Source: Pseudomonadota bacterium
GTDB taxonomy: Bacteria; Desulfobacterota; Desulfobulbia; Desulfobulbales; JAGXFP01
Reading direction: 5' to 3'
Assembly (NCBI GenBank): GCA_030673265.1
Contig: DAOVJK010000049.1
Span: forward strand, 1 to 13,713
Length of the DNA stretch: 13,713 nucleotides
Each line of letters starts with the position of its first letter. Position 1 is the stretch's first letter. The notes beneath the pieces are model-generated. The model did not search any database. It was not told the DNA's origin and saw only the letters and a program-made list of their open reading frames with translations. Positions 6,554 to 13,713 of the stretch are shown one piece after another. The position numbers and the translations under genes are program-made.

Positions 6554-7792
6554 TTATTTTTCCTCGACCGGCAGATTATCCTTGTCCATTTCAAAGGCAT
6601 CATGAAGGGCCCGGACAGCCAATTCGGTGTATTTCTCCGCAATGACACAGGAAACTTTGATCTCCGAGGTGCTGATCATGTGAATATTGATGCCCTCACG
6701 GGCCAAAACGTTAAACATGGTGGTGGCGATACCAGAATGATTACGCATCCCGACTCCGACAATGGAGACCTTGGCGATATCCTGGGATCCTTTAACAGAT
6801 TCAGCCTTGATCTCGGCGGCAACCTCGTTGACAATCTTCATGGCCCGTTCATAATCGGCGCGAGGTACAGTGAAGGTCATATCGGTCAAATCACCGGCCC
6901 TGGTGTTCTGAATAATCATATCGACGACGATGCCGGCATCAGAGACCGGGGTAAAGAGCTTGGACGCGATGCCAGGAGTATCGGGAACCCTGGACACGGT
7001 AATTGTTGCTTCATTCTTGTTATAAGCCACGCCGGAAACCAGCATTGATTCCATGGTATTATCCTCCTCAACAACCCAGGTTCCTTCCGTTTCCGTAAAA
7101 GAAGAACGGACATGCACCGGGACTTTAAATCTTTTTGCCAAACCCACCGACCGGATATCCAGAACCTTGGCCCCGAGACTGGCTAGTTCCAGCATTTCAT
7201 CATAGCTGATCCGGTCGATCTTCCGGGCTTTTACGCAGATATTGGGGTCCGTTGTATAGACGCCATCGACGTCAGTAAATATTTCACATTGATCGGCCTG
7301 CAATGCTGCAGCAAGGGCCACTGCGGTTGTATCGGATCCGCCCCGGCCCAGGGTGGTGATATCGCCATCTTCCGTAACCCCCTGGAAGCCGGCCACGACA
7401 ACGATCCTACCCTGGTCGAGATGATGGTTGATCAGATCACCATCGATTTCCATGATTCTCGCCTTGGCATGCATTCGATCAGTGGTGACCTTAACCTGAT
7501 CGCCAAGTAACGAAATCGCATCCTGGCCTTCATTTTTAACAGCCATGGCGAAAAGCGCCACAGTAACCTGTTCGCCGCTGGAGAGCAAAACATCCATCTC
7601 TCTCAGATCCGGGATTTTCTGCATCTGGGTGGCCAAATCAACAAACCGGTTGGTTTCACCGGCCATAGCCGACAGAACTACAACCATCTTATTGCCTGCC
7701 GCCGCCTTCTTCATAACCCGGCGGGCGACGTTCCTGATCTTCTCCGGATTGGCGACTGAAGTACCACCGAATTTCTGAACAATTAATGCCAT
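6554..7792 (-). CDS. lysC: Aspartate kinase
   Basis: The 412-residue protein phosphorylates L-aspartate with ATP, the first step toward lysine, methionine, threonine and, through threonine, isoleucine. The kinase domain carries KFGGTSV at 7-13, S-S-G-E-Q at 71-75, TTLGRGGSDTTA at 146-157 and FTDVDGVYTTDP at 172-183. Two ACT domains follow (about 265-335 and 340-405), the second including N-H-S-G-I-A and I-N-I-H-M-I-S-T-S-E-I, typical of allosteric lysine or threonine sensing. The length is normal for monofunctional bacterial aspartate kinases. It leads a probable two-gene operon with the citramalate synthase, and the pairing joins two routes of carbon entry into isoleucine and its relatives. 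I found no convincing sigma-70 promoter in the 7793-8030 stretch upstream. Confidence 0.95.
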   Translation of the reverse strand: MALIVQKFGGTSVANPEKIRNVARRVMKKAAAGNKMVVVLSAMAGETNRFVDLATQMQKIPDLREMDVLLSSGEQVTVALFAMAVKNEGQDAISLLGDQVKVTTDRMHAKARIMEIDGDLINHHLDQGRIVVVAGFQGVTEDGDITTLGRGGSDTTAVALAAALQADQCEIFTDVDGVYTTDPNICVKARKIDRISYDEMLELASLGAKVLDIRSVGLAKRFKVPVHVRSSFTETEGTWVVEEDNTMESMLVSGVAYNKNEATITVSRVPDTPGIASKLFTPVSDAGIVVDMIIQNTRAGDLTDMTFTVPRADYERAMKIVNEVAAEIKAESVKGSQDIAKVSIVGVGMRNHSGIATTMFNVLAREGINIHMISTSEIKVSCVIAEKYTELAVRALHDAFEMDKDNLPVEEK

Positions 7793-8101
7793 TTATTTCT
7801 TATCCGACCCCGCTAGTCTAAAAAAATTAATTAAATTTATCGATACCACCATTCCCGACCATACAGATCAAAGTTCTCATGATCACAAGAAGGCAGTAAA
7901 CAAACGATTTTTTTAACAGGAAACCACGAAAATAACTAGGCAAAATTATTGGCATCACAGATAAACAAGCCCCCGAGACGTCAAAAATCAACCAAACAGG
8001 TATCGCTCTGACCATCCTTTATTTAACTTTTTGCGAAAATGGCAATTATTTGTTATAAAACAAATCAAAATAATTTTCAAAATAGTGATCAGGCAAACAA
8101 A
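7793..8101. other. Divergent intergenic region between lysC and the M23 gene
   Basis: These 309 AT-rich bases should hold the start signals of both flanking genes. For the + strand a good promoter is present at 8031-8059. For the - strand lysC I see only weak candidates, such as TTGTGA...TGTATG near 7860-7890 read on the - strand. No attenuator, T-box or riboswitch shape is recognisable by eye, and no convincing small gene is present. Confidence 0.5.
8031..8059 (+). promoter_or_regulatory. Sigma-70-type promoter of the M23 peptidase gene
   Basis: TTGCGA (8031-8036) and TATAAA (8054-8059) are separated by exactly 17 bases. Transcription would start near 8066, about 36 bases before the ATG at 8102. 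Because the -10 lies downstream of the upstream in-frame ATG at 8039, it supports 8102 as the real start. Confidence 0.6.
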
Positions 8102-9448
8102 ATGCATGCATTAAAAAAATTTTTGGCATCATTTCACTTTATTACCATAACTGTATTCTGTTCCCTGACGATGATTTTGTTTGTTGTCCTAACAGATCTA
8201 CCTAGTAATAAATCCCTGAAAGACGCTAAAGCCTCAGTCAGCCCCTCTCTAGATTCAACCAGATTGTCGCCTCTGGAAAGTTTCAGTAAAGATACAAACG
8301 ATGAATCATTCGAGATTCGAGGGGAATTACTTGCCGGCGATACCCTGAGTAAATCCTTTCAACGTCACAAAGTCCCTCCACAGACCAGCTCTCTGGTTTT
8401 CGAATATCTAAAGCAGGCAATAGATTTCAAGAAGCTGCGCCCCGGCGACCGTTACTCGATCAGAATAGATGGAAACAACGAACTTTTAAGATGTGTTTAT
8501 AAGATCAGCGCCCTTGAGAGTTATACGATAAAATACACAGATAATGGCTACCGGGTTGAGCGCGACAAGAAATTTCTTGAAACCAGAAAAATCCGCATCT
8601 CAGGTGAAGTTAACACTACTCTGTTCAACGCCTTCCCGGATAATATTAAAACGCCCAGGTTGGTTTACTCCTTTGCGGACATCTTCTCTTCCAGGATCGA
8701 TTTCAACACTGAAACTAAAATCGGCGATAGCTTTGACCTTATCGTCGAGGAATACTATCTTTTCGGAGATTTTATCGGTTACGGGCCGATTATGGCCGGC
8801 AAGTATGAACGAACCAACGGCGAACTTTTCGAAGCATTCAAATATAGTCCAGGCAAAGACCTGAGTGGTTATTTTGACCGGAATGGTAATGAACTAGGGG
8901 CTTCTTTTCTCCGTTCACCTGTGCGAATCGGTCGGGTTAGTTCCCGGTTCAGTTGGCGCCGTAAGCATCCAATCCTCGGGGTTGTCCGCCAACATCTCGG
9001 TGTTGACCTGGCCGCTCCATACGGTACTCCCATCATGGCAGCAGCAGATGGCAAAATCGTCTCTTTAGGGACAAACGGCGGCTTCGGCAAACAAATCATC
9101 ATTGCCCACGGCAATGATTACCGCACCCACTACGGACATCTTTCCCGCTTCAAAAAGGGCCTGAAAACGGGCAGCAGAGTTAAACAGAAGCAGATAATCG
9201 GCTATGTGGGGTCAACAGGGTTGTCGACAGGACCACACCTAGACTACAGGGTGCAACACCATGGCATCTTCAAAAATCCTTTTTCAGTTAAGTACCGCCC
9301 AAAATCTACTCTTAAAGAAAACGAACTGGCAGGACTAAATGACAGTATTTCTTCCTTAATCCCGGAACTATATCTGGACAGCTCACATTCTATTTTGGCA
9401 ATAAGTAGCCTGACCCTCGAAAAAGACCAACAGCTAACCCTCCTTTAA
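8102..9448 (+). CDS. Membrane-anchored M23 (LytM-type) peptidase-like protein
   Basis: Starting at 8102 the product has 448 residues: a basic N-terminus, one membrane segment (about 12-31), a periplasmic region of about 260 residues resembling the OapA/LysM-type domain of MepM-like endopeptidases (S-L-V-F-E-Y-L-K-Q-A-I-D-F, L-R-P-G-D-R-Y-S), then an M23 domain at about 298-400. Visible are HLGVD (zinc ligands H298 and D302), HYGHL with H346, and GPHLDYR with H379. Canonical members read H-x-H in the last motif, the second His being a zinc ligand; here it is D381. Asp can still bind zinc, so activity is plausible but uncertain. These enzymes cut peptide cross-links in murein or activate amidases. 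I rejected the ATG at 8039 because the promoter lies inside that extension. AGG at 8091-8093 is a weak ribosome binding site. trmL follows after 18 bases. Confidence 0.85.
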   Translation: MHALKKFLASFHFITITVFCSLTMILFVVLTDLPSNKSLKDAKASVSPSLDSTRLSPLESFSKDTNDESFEIRGELLAGDTLSKSFQRHKVPPQTSSLVFEYLKQAIDFKKLRPGDRYSIRIDGNNELLRCVYKISALESYTIKYTDNGYRVERDKKFLETRKIRISGEVNTTLFNAFPDNIKTPRLVYSFADIFSSRIDFNTETKIGDSFDLIVEEYYLFGDFIGYGPIMAGKYERTNGELFEAFKYSPGKDLSGYFDRNGNELGASFLRSPVRIGRVSSRFSWRRKHPILGVVRQHLGVDLAAPYGTPIMAAADGKIVSLGTNGGFGKQIIIAHGNDYRTHYGHLSRFKKGLKTGSRVKQKQIIGYVGSTGLSTGPHLDYRVQHHGIFKNPFSVKYRPKSTLKENELAGLNDSISSLIPELYLDSSHSILAISSLTLEKDQQLTLL

Positions 9449-9466
9449 AAAAATAAATTCATTTAA

Positions 9467-9934
9467 ATGACTACAGATAAACCATTAAACATTGTTTTGG
9501 TCGAGCCGGAAATCCCACCTAATACCGGTAGTGTTGCGCGTTTGTGCGGTGCGACCAACACAATTCTGCATCTGGTGAAGCCACTTGGCTTCAGTACAGA
9601 CGACAAGCACCTAAAGAGAGCCGGACTCGATTACTGGGCGTTTGTCGAGATCGTTTATTGGAACAGTATTGAGGAATTTATGGCCGAGGCCAACATCGAC
9701 ACTCTGCATTTCCTAAGTAAAAAAGTATCAAAACCATATACGGAAAACATTTACAAACCCGGCGATTTTCTTATCTTCGGCAAGGAAACCAAGGGGTTGC
9801 CAACTTATCTGCTCGACAGCCTGCCTGAACGCTGTTTCAACATCCCGATGGAAAACCCCAAGATTAGAAGTCTTAATCTGGCAATGTGTTGCGGGATCGT
9901 GCTTTATGAAGCTATTCGGCAGCAGTCGGCCTGA
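9467..9934 (+). CDS. trmL: tRNA (cytidine/uridine-34 2'-O)-methyltransferase TrmL
   Basis: The 155-residue protein is a compact SPOUT-family methyltransferase with the full TrmL length. It has I-P-P-N-T-G-S-V-A-R-L-C at 16-27, FGKETKGLP near 104-112 and the knot motif I-P-M-E-N-P-K-I-R-S-L-N-L-A-M near 126-140, which form the trefoil-knot AdoMet site. TrmL methylates the ribose of the wobble base C34 or U34 in tRNA-Leu isoacceptors in the cytoplasm. The end C-C-G-I-V-L-Y-E-A differs from the common A-V-A-V-V-x-Y-E-A but keeps the knot. The gene starts 18 bases after the M23 gene with only an A-rich sequence between, so it is probably cotranscribed, and no Shine-Dalgarno sequence is visible. 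Confidence 0.93.
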   Translation: MTTDKPLNIVLVEPEIPPNTGSVARLCGATNTILHLVKPLGFSTDDKHLKRAGLDYWAFVEIVYWNSIEEFMAEANIDTLHFLSKKVSKPYTENIYKPGDFLIFGKETKGLPTYLLDSLPERCFNIPMENPKIRSLNLAMCCGIVLYEAIRQQSA

Positions 9935-9982
9935 TGATCACCCGCCTGCTTCTTTATCATCACCTCTGCCCCGCATAAAAGA

Positions 9983-10010
9983 AAATCAAAGCAATCGATC
10001 ACTTTGATTT
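9983..10010 (+). repeat. Inverted repeat downstream of trmL
   Basis: AAATCAAAG (9983-9991) and CTTTGATTT (10002-10010) are perfect reverse complements around 10 bases. It lies 49 bases beyond the trmL stop. The stem is AT-rich and no T-run follows, so it is at best a weak terminator or an mRNA-end structure. Confidence 0.4.
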
Positions 10011-10084
10011 CAACATTCCTCCTCAAAACATTTAGACATTGCAATTTAACAAGCTACAACGATATAGGTAATTGAGTCATTGCC

Positions 10085-10120
10085 AAAAAAAGAGGCCGCA
10101 TCTGTCGATGCGGCCTCTTT
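10085..10120 (-). terminator. Strong intrinsic terminator of the OmpA-like gene
   Basis: On the - strand, a 13-bp perfect stem (10108-10120 with 10089-10101) around the 6-base loop at 10102-10107 has a GC-rich core, and the T-run opposite 10085-10091 follows. It begins 26 bases beyond the OmpA-like stop codon. On the + strand only three Ts follow the stem, so it may act weakly on trmL as well. Confidence 0.9.
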
Positions 10121-10146
10121 CCTCAAAAGCTGTGTTTCTTCTGTGC

Positions 10147-12174
10147 TTATTTAACCGAGTTAATAATCCTAACTTGGACACGACGGTTCTGCTGACGTCC
10201 TTCTTCAGTGTCATTAGGTGAAACAGGTTGCCTTTCACCAAAGCCCTCAGCCACCAATCTTTCCACGGCGATCCCGTTGTCTCCCAGATAGCCGACCACC
10301 GCTTGGGCCCTTTTCTCAGAAAGTTTCTGGTTATACGAATCACCACCAATGCTATCCGCATGCCCCGATATATGCAGATGAATATGTTCATTTTCCTCAA
10401 GCATCCTGACCCAGCGTTGCATTTCCATATAGGATTCCGGCTGCAAATCCGCTTGGTTAAAAGCAAAGAAGATATTATTCATGTTTATCTCAACAGGAGC
10501 TTCGGGAATTATTTCAGGCTCTATTTTCACAGGCTGCTCAATCGGGAAAAGGACAATATCCAAATAAAATTCTTTATAAGAAGCTGAATACTCTCTGAGG
10601 TCAAAGTGTTCCGATTCACCGATGTAACCAGATTTTTCGGCGTAATAGCCATAATTCCCACCGGAAGGCAGATGAATAAGATATTCACCGGATATCGGGT
10701 CACTACTGGCGTAGCCAACCTCTTTCTGACCATCAAGGTCATCCCAACGAATATCTGCAATCAGTGGATCACCACTGGGGTCGGTAACTATGCCACTCAC
10801 TGTTACAACTCCACTCGGCCTGGCAATCTGAGGTAAACTGACAGAAAAGATATCACTACCGCCAAATCCGTCGACCAGATTGTTTCTGGCAAAATAAGCG
10901 TCCTCGCCCGCAGCATCGACCTGATAGCCCCAATCGTTGGAGGAAGTATTAACCTCTTTACCGAGATTCACAGGTTCGCTCCATTCTGTCCAGGAATCAT
11001 CGTTCAGCCTGTTCGTCTTGAAAACATCCAAACCACCCAGACCGGCATGACCGTCAGAACTGAAATAAAGGGTTTTACCATCTGGATGAAGGAAAGGTGA
11101 ATATTCACCAAAAGGGGTATTAATTACCGATCCAAGGTTAATGATCTCACTCTTAGAGCCAGCTCCAATAGTATAGACATAGATATCCGTGTTGCCCGCA
11201 TAATTACCGTTAAAGAATGAGCCTTTTTCTTTATAATCACCTACGCCTCCAGGCCTTGTGGAAACGAAAAGAATTGCCTTGCCATCAGCAGTGTACATGG
11301 CATTACTTTCAAAATTACCGGAATTAATCGGGGCAGGATAATGCTGTAATCCTCCCCAACCATCCTGAGTTTTTTCGACATAAAAGATATCACCTCGCCC
11401 TAATGAACCATCATAATGTCCATAAACGGCCAGAGTGTTACCATCAGCAGAAACACCTAAAGGAATTTCGTGTCCTCTGGATGAAAGAGGCTCACCGAAA
11501 CTCCTGGCGATGCCCCAGCGGCCATCGGTGCCTTTCTGAGAAACATAAACTTCCTCACCACCATTACACACGCCACAATCTCTAGCAAAATAAATTTTCT
11601 TGCCATCAGAAGAAACAACCGGGTTATACTCACCTTCAGCAGTATTTATTCCACCACCAAGATTAGCCACCGTAAGAACTTCTCCTGACGATCCCAGGAT
11701 AGAAACAATTGAATTAATACGATCATTATAGTAAGAAAATTTATCCCGATACTTCTCGAAAACTTCTACTGCAGCTGACCAATTACGTGCATCAATGGCA
11801 GGACGGGCCAAACGTTGCAAGGCTACAAAAGCAAGTTCAGTTGGGGCATACTTAACGACAAAAGCTGCTAGAAGCTCAGGAGTTACAGCAGCTTTAAATT
11901 CAACATCTATCGGCTCCAGAACTTCATCTTTTTTGGCGACAACAGCCAATTCACTTGATCGCTCAGGACTGATGCGGGTAAGCTCACCACCACTGGAAAT
12001 ATATTTGATTACAGAAGCACTATTATCCATGGCAGGGCGGTCATCTTTATTTATTGTAAAATTATCCTCGTGCACAACATAACTATCGCCCGGAACGGTT
12101 GAACATCCTGCTAGTAAAAAAAGGCCGGCCAGAACAAGACAAAAGTAAATCGCAGTTTTTTTTCTCCCGATCAT
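10147..12174 (-). CDS. PD40-repeat OmpA-family lipoprotein
   Basis: The product from the ATG at 12174 has 675 residues. A lipobox L-L-A-G-C ends at C24 with S at +2, pointing to an outer-membrane lipoprotein. After an N-terminal helical part (about 90-160) come PD40/TolB-like beta-propeller repeats (about 175-455) with recurring D-G-K-x-I-Y-F-A, A-D-G-N-T-L and D-G-K-T-L-Y-F-S-S strands. A carboxypeptidase-regulatory-like fold (about 458-545) follows, then a C-terminal OmpA domain (about 565-675). The last has H-A-D-S-I-G-G and N-Q-K-L-S-E-K-R-A-Q-A, the residues that bind diaminopimelate of peptidoglycan. The likely role is an envelope tether with a surface or periplasmic propeller of unknown partner. 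A TTG at 12190-12192 would add six residues, but TGGAGA at 12182-12187 sits ideally for the ATG at 12174. A strong terminator follows the gene. Confidence 0.88.
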   Translation of the reverse strand: MIGRKKTAIYFCLVLAGLFLLAGCSTVPGDSYVVHEDNFTINKDDRPAMDNSASVIKYISSGGELTRISPERSSELAVVAKKDEVLEPIDVEFKAAVTPELLAAFVVKYAPTELAFVALQRLARPAIDARNWSAAVEVFEKYRDKFSYYNDRINSIVSILGSSGEVLTVANLGGGINTAEGEYNPVVSSDGKKIYFARDCGVCNGGEEVYVSQKGTDGRWGIARSFGEPLSSRGHEIPLGVSADGNTLAVYGHYDGSLGRGDIFYVEKTQDGWGGLQHYPAPINSGNFESNAMYTADGKAILFVSTRPGGVGDYKEKGSFFNGNYAGNTDIYVYTIGAGSKSEIINLGSVINTPFGEYSPFLHPDGKTLYFSSDGHAGLGGLDVFKTNRLNDDSWTEWSEPVNLGKEVNTSSNDWGYQVDAAGEDAYFARNNLVDGFGGSDIFSVSLPQIARPSGVVTVSGIVTDPSGDPLIADIRWDDLDGQKEVGYASSDPISGEYLIHLPSGGNYGYYAEKSGYIGESEHFDLREYSASYKEFYLDIVLFPIEQPVKIEPEIIPEAPVEINMNNIFFAFNQADLQPESYMEMQRWVRMLEENEHIHLHISGHADSIGGDSYNQKLSEKRAQAVVGYLGDNGIAVERLVAEGFGERQPVSPNDTEEGRQQNRRVQVRIINSVK

Positions 12175-12181
12175 TTTCACG

Positions 12182-12187
12182 TCTCCA
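12182..12187 (-). promoter_or_regulatory. Ribosome binding site that decides the OmpA-lipoprotein start
   Basis: TGGAGA on the - strand lies 7 bases before the ATG at 12172-12174 and inside the coding part of a start at the upstream TTG (12190-12192). It therefore favours the ATG, after which the lipoprotein signal is also of normal length. Confidence 0.75.
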
Positions 12188-12213
12188 GTCAAATAAATGA
12201 TATCAGTACAATC

Positions 12214-12219
12214 ATTATA
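12214..12219 (-). promoter_or_regulatory. Possible -10 box of the OmpA-lipoprotein gene
   Basis: The - strand reads a perfect TATAAT about 40 bases before the start codon. No good -35 lies 16-18 bases upstream; the best TTGACC is 25 bases away. Position and sequence support a start about 30 bases before the ATG, but the assignment is tentative. Confidence 0.4.
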
Positions 12220-12503
12220 ATTACTGATTTCACATACCAGTTTTGGTCAAACTATATATATACTAGCTAAATATTTTTCCCTTTAAAATCAGGGGTATAT
12301 TACCCTCGATAAAAAAGCAAGTAAAGCATAAGATGGATAAAAAACCAGTTTTTAAGCCGAAAAACATCAATATTTAAGATTCAGTCCATAAATATAAATA
12401 AACCTGCATCTCTATTTTTGTCATTATTCACAAACTGATTCTGCCGTATTTGCAAAACAAACAACTCAATGGCCTGCATGGCTGCTTTAATTCCCAAGTA
12501 GTT
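12220..12503. other. AT-rich gap between the AmpG-like and OmpA-like genes
   Basis: This gap, part of a 329-base non-coding stretch, is AT-rich. It contains a small hairpin, GGGTA at 12293-12297 and TACCC at 12301-12305 with a 3-base loop, followed on the - strand by a short T-rich sequence. That might be a weak end for the AmpG-like mRNA. I see no gene, no RNA gene and no repeat family in it. Confidence 0.4.
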
Positions 12504-13713
12504 TCAGACAGCATCCCCCGAAATTGCATGCCAAGGTGCAACCCATTTCAACAATATCATTCCCGGAATAGCACAAACAGTGCAGAATATAAAAAAATTG
12601 GTGTAGCCCATCCCATTCCATTGGCCCAGCAGAGAGTAATATAACCCATCAGTCGGCCCTACCCCTTCAATAAGGAACCCGGTAGTCGCATTAGCAAATG
12701 TCCGTGGCAGAGCTATCAAGCTTGAAAACAGCGCAAACTGGGTAGCAGTAAAATTCATACTTGTAGCCCTGGCCATGAATGCCACCAGAGCAACGGTACC
12801 TAACCCAACGCCAAGATATTCCAAGCCAATAACAAAACCGAGTAAGGTAACATTATTGCCAACTTCGGCTAGCAGTGCAAAGCCGATGATTGAAAACATC
12901 TGAACCGCCCCGAAAAGCCACAGAGACCGATTAATGCCGGTTTTATAAATGATCGCACCACCAAGAAAGGAGCCGAAGAGCATTGCCCAGAAATTTATCA
13001 ACTTGACCATCGAGCCGATTATGGTCTTAGAAAAACCAAGATCAAGATAAAAAGGCGTAGACAGTGCTGTCGCCATATTATCGCCAATTTTATACAGGAA
13101 GAGAAATGCCAGGATTAGAAGACCGTGAACTACCCCGCCATCTCGGCTGAAAAACTCCACAAACGGCTTTACAACCGCCTCATTAAGTGACACCGGAGCC
13201 TCAATAATTTTCACGGCTTCATCTATCAAGAAAGTTTTGATGATGCCAATCAGCATAAAGGCGGCAATTACCATAAAAACCTGGGACCAAGGTAAATAAT
13301 CCCCCAAAATCAAGCCCAAGCCGCCAGGAATAAAAACCGCAGCCCGATAGCCGTTGACATACATTGAATTCCCCAACCCTAATTCATTATCAGGCAATAA
13401 TTCTCGTCGGTATGCATCGAGAACGATATCCTGACTTGCCGAGAAAAAGGCCACGACCGTCGCCAGACCGGCGATCAGCCATATATTACGAGCAGGATCA
13501 AAAAGACCCATCAAAGCCATGGAAATGAGTAATAACAACTGGGTGATAAGCATCCAGCCCCGCCGTCTTCCTAGAAATGGCGGAATATAGCGATCCATTA
13601 ATGGGGCCCAGACAAACTTCCAGGTATAAGGGATCCCTACCAGAGAGAAGAGCCCTATAGTCTTCAAATCTATGCTTTCACTTCTTAACCAGGCCGGAAT
13701 TAAATGGTAGAGA
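12504..13713 (-). CDS. AmpG-like muropeptide permease (MFS), N-terminus outside window
   Basis: The frame is open to the right edge, so about 402 residues are visible and the start lies beyond it. The first visible residues (L-Y-H-L-I-P-A-W-L-R-S-E-S-I-D-L) match the first periplasmic loop of AmpG. They are followed by I-G-L-F-S-L-V-G-I-P-Y-T-W-K-F-V-W-A-P, then R-R-R-G-W in the first cytoplasmic loop and the family mark SQDIVLDAYRRE near 13401-13436. Many hydrophobic helices run to the end, with a polar break mid-protein (around 13180-13230) expected of a two-half MFS carrier. AmpG imports GlcNAc-anhydroMurNAc peptides across the inner membrane for cell-wall recycling; in some bacteria this also feeds beta-lactamase induction. 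The substrate here is inferred from family. A TTG at 13665-13667 is internal, since the similarity continues upstream. Confidence 0.87.
   Translation of the reverse strand, partial: LYHLIPAWLRSESIDLKTIGLFSLVGIPYTWKFVWAPLMDRYIPPFLGRRRGWMLITQLLLLISMALMGLFDPARNIWLIAGLATVVAFFSASQDIVLDAYRRELLPDNELGLGNSMYVNGYRAAVFIPGGLGLILGDYLPWSQVFMVIAAFMLIGIIKTFLIDEAVKIIEAPVSLNEAVVKPFVEFFSRDGGVVHGLLILAFLFLYKIGDNMATALSTPFYLDLGFSKTIIGSMVKLINFWAMLFGSFLGGAIIYKTGINRSLWLFGAVQMFSIIGFALLAEVGNNVTLLGFVIGLEYLGVGLGTVALVAFMARATSMNFTATQFALFSSLIALPRTFANATTGFLIEGVGPTDGLYYSLLGQWNGMGYTNFFIFCTVCAIPGMILLKWVAPWHAISGDAV

Noticed and set aside
7827..8015. A 62-codon - strand frame upstream of lysC with a hydrophobic stretch.
   Set aside because: It has no Shine-Dalgarno sequence and no recognisable similarity, and it fills an AT-rich promoter region.
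12190..12192. TTG as start of the OmpA lipoprotein.
   Set aside because: The ribosome binding site lies downstream of it and fits the ATG at 12172-12174.
12291..12306. Small hairpin as a firm terminator of the AmpG-like gene.
   Set aside because: The stem is 5-6 bp with a 3-base loop and sits about 200 bases beyond the stop; too weak to call alone.
13665..13667. TTG as start of the AmpG-like protein.
   Set aside because: The open frame and AmpG similarity continue to the window edge, so the start lies outside.

Overview
The window looks like a chromosomal segment of a Gram-negative bacterium, most likely a member of the Desulfobacterota or a relative (inference). It has a lipoprotein of the OmpA/Pal type, an AmpG-like muropeptide permease, periplasmic substrate-binding-like proteins, and an aspartate kinase next to a citramalate synthase, a pairing I recall from Geobacter and related bacteria. 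I see no rRNA, tRNA, CRISPR array, insertion sequence or phage gene.

Left region (1-4156, + strand): five tightly packed genes probably form one operon whose promoter lies outside the window. They are a fumarase/aspartase-superfamily lyase interrupted by an in-frame TAA, a NicO-type nickel/cobalt permease with a histidine-rich loop, a secreted OpuAC-like protein that seems reduced to one lobe, a secreted TPR protein, and a PhnD-like lipoprotein. No ABC permease or ATPase is present, so the two binding-protein relatives are orphans. This is the most unusual part of the window. A metal or metal-chelate handling role is inferred from the NicO gene and is not proven. A hairpin at 4174-4224 probably ends the operon.

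Middle region (4254-7792, - strand): a membrane-anchored helix-hairpin-helix (ComEA-like) protein is followed, after a structured 269-base intergenic stretch, by a two-gene amino-acid operon. That operon is aspartate kinase (lysC) then citramalate synthase (cimA), 21 bases apart, feeding the aspartate family and isoleucine. The 4680-4948 gap holds a perfect 13-bp inverted repeat, a + strand terminator-like hairpin with no obvious gene to serve, and a promoter-like site with a dyad in its spacer.

Right region (8102-13713): on the + strand, an M23 murein-endopeptidase-like membrane protein with its own promoter is followed by the tRNA methyltransferase trmL. Converging from the right on the - strand are a large PD40-OmpA lipoprotein and, running off the window edge, an AmpG-like permease. 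A strong intrinsic terminator separates the convergent pairs. Three of these four genes act on or bind the cell wall, but the layout does not show them to be one operon.
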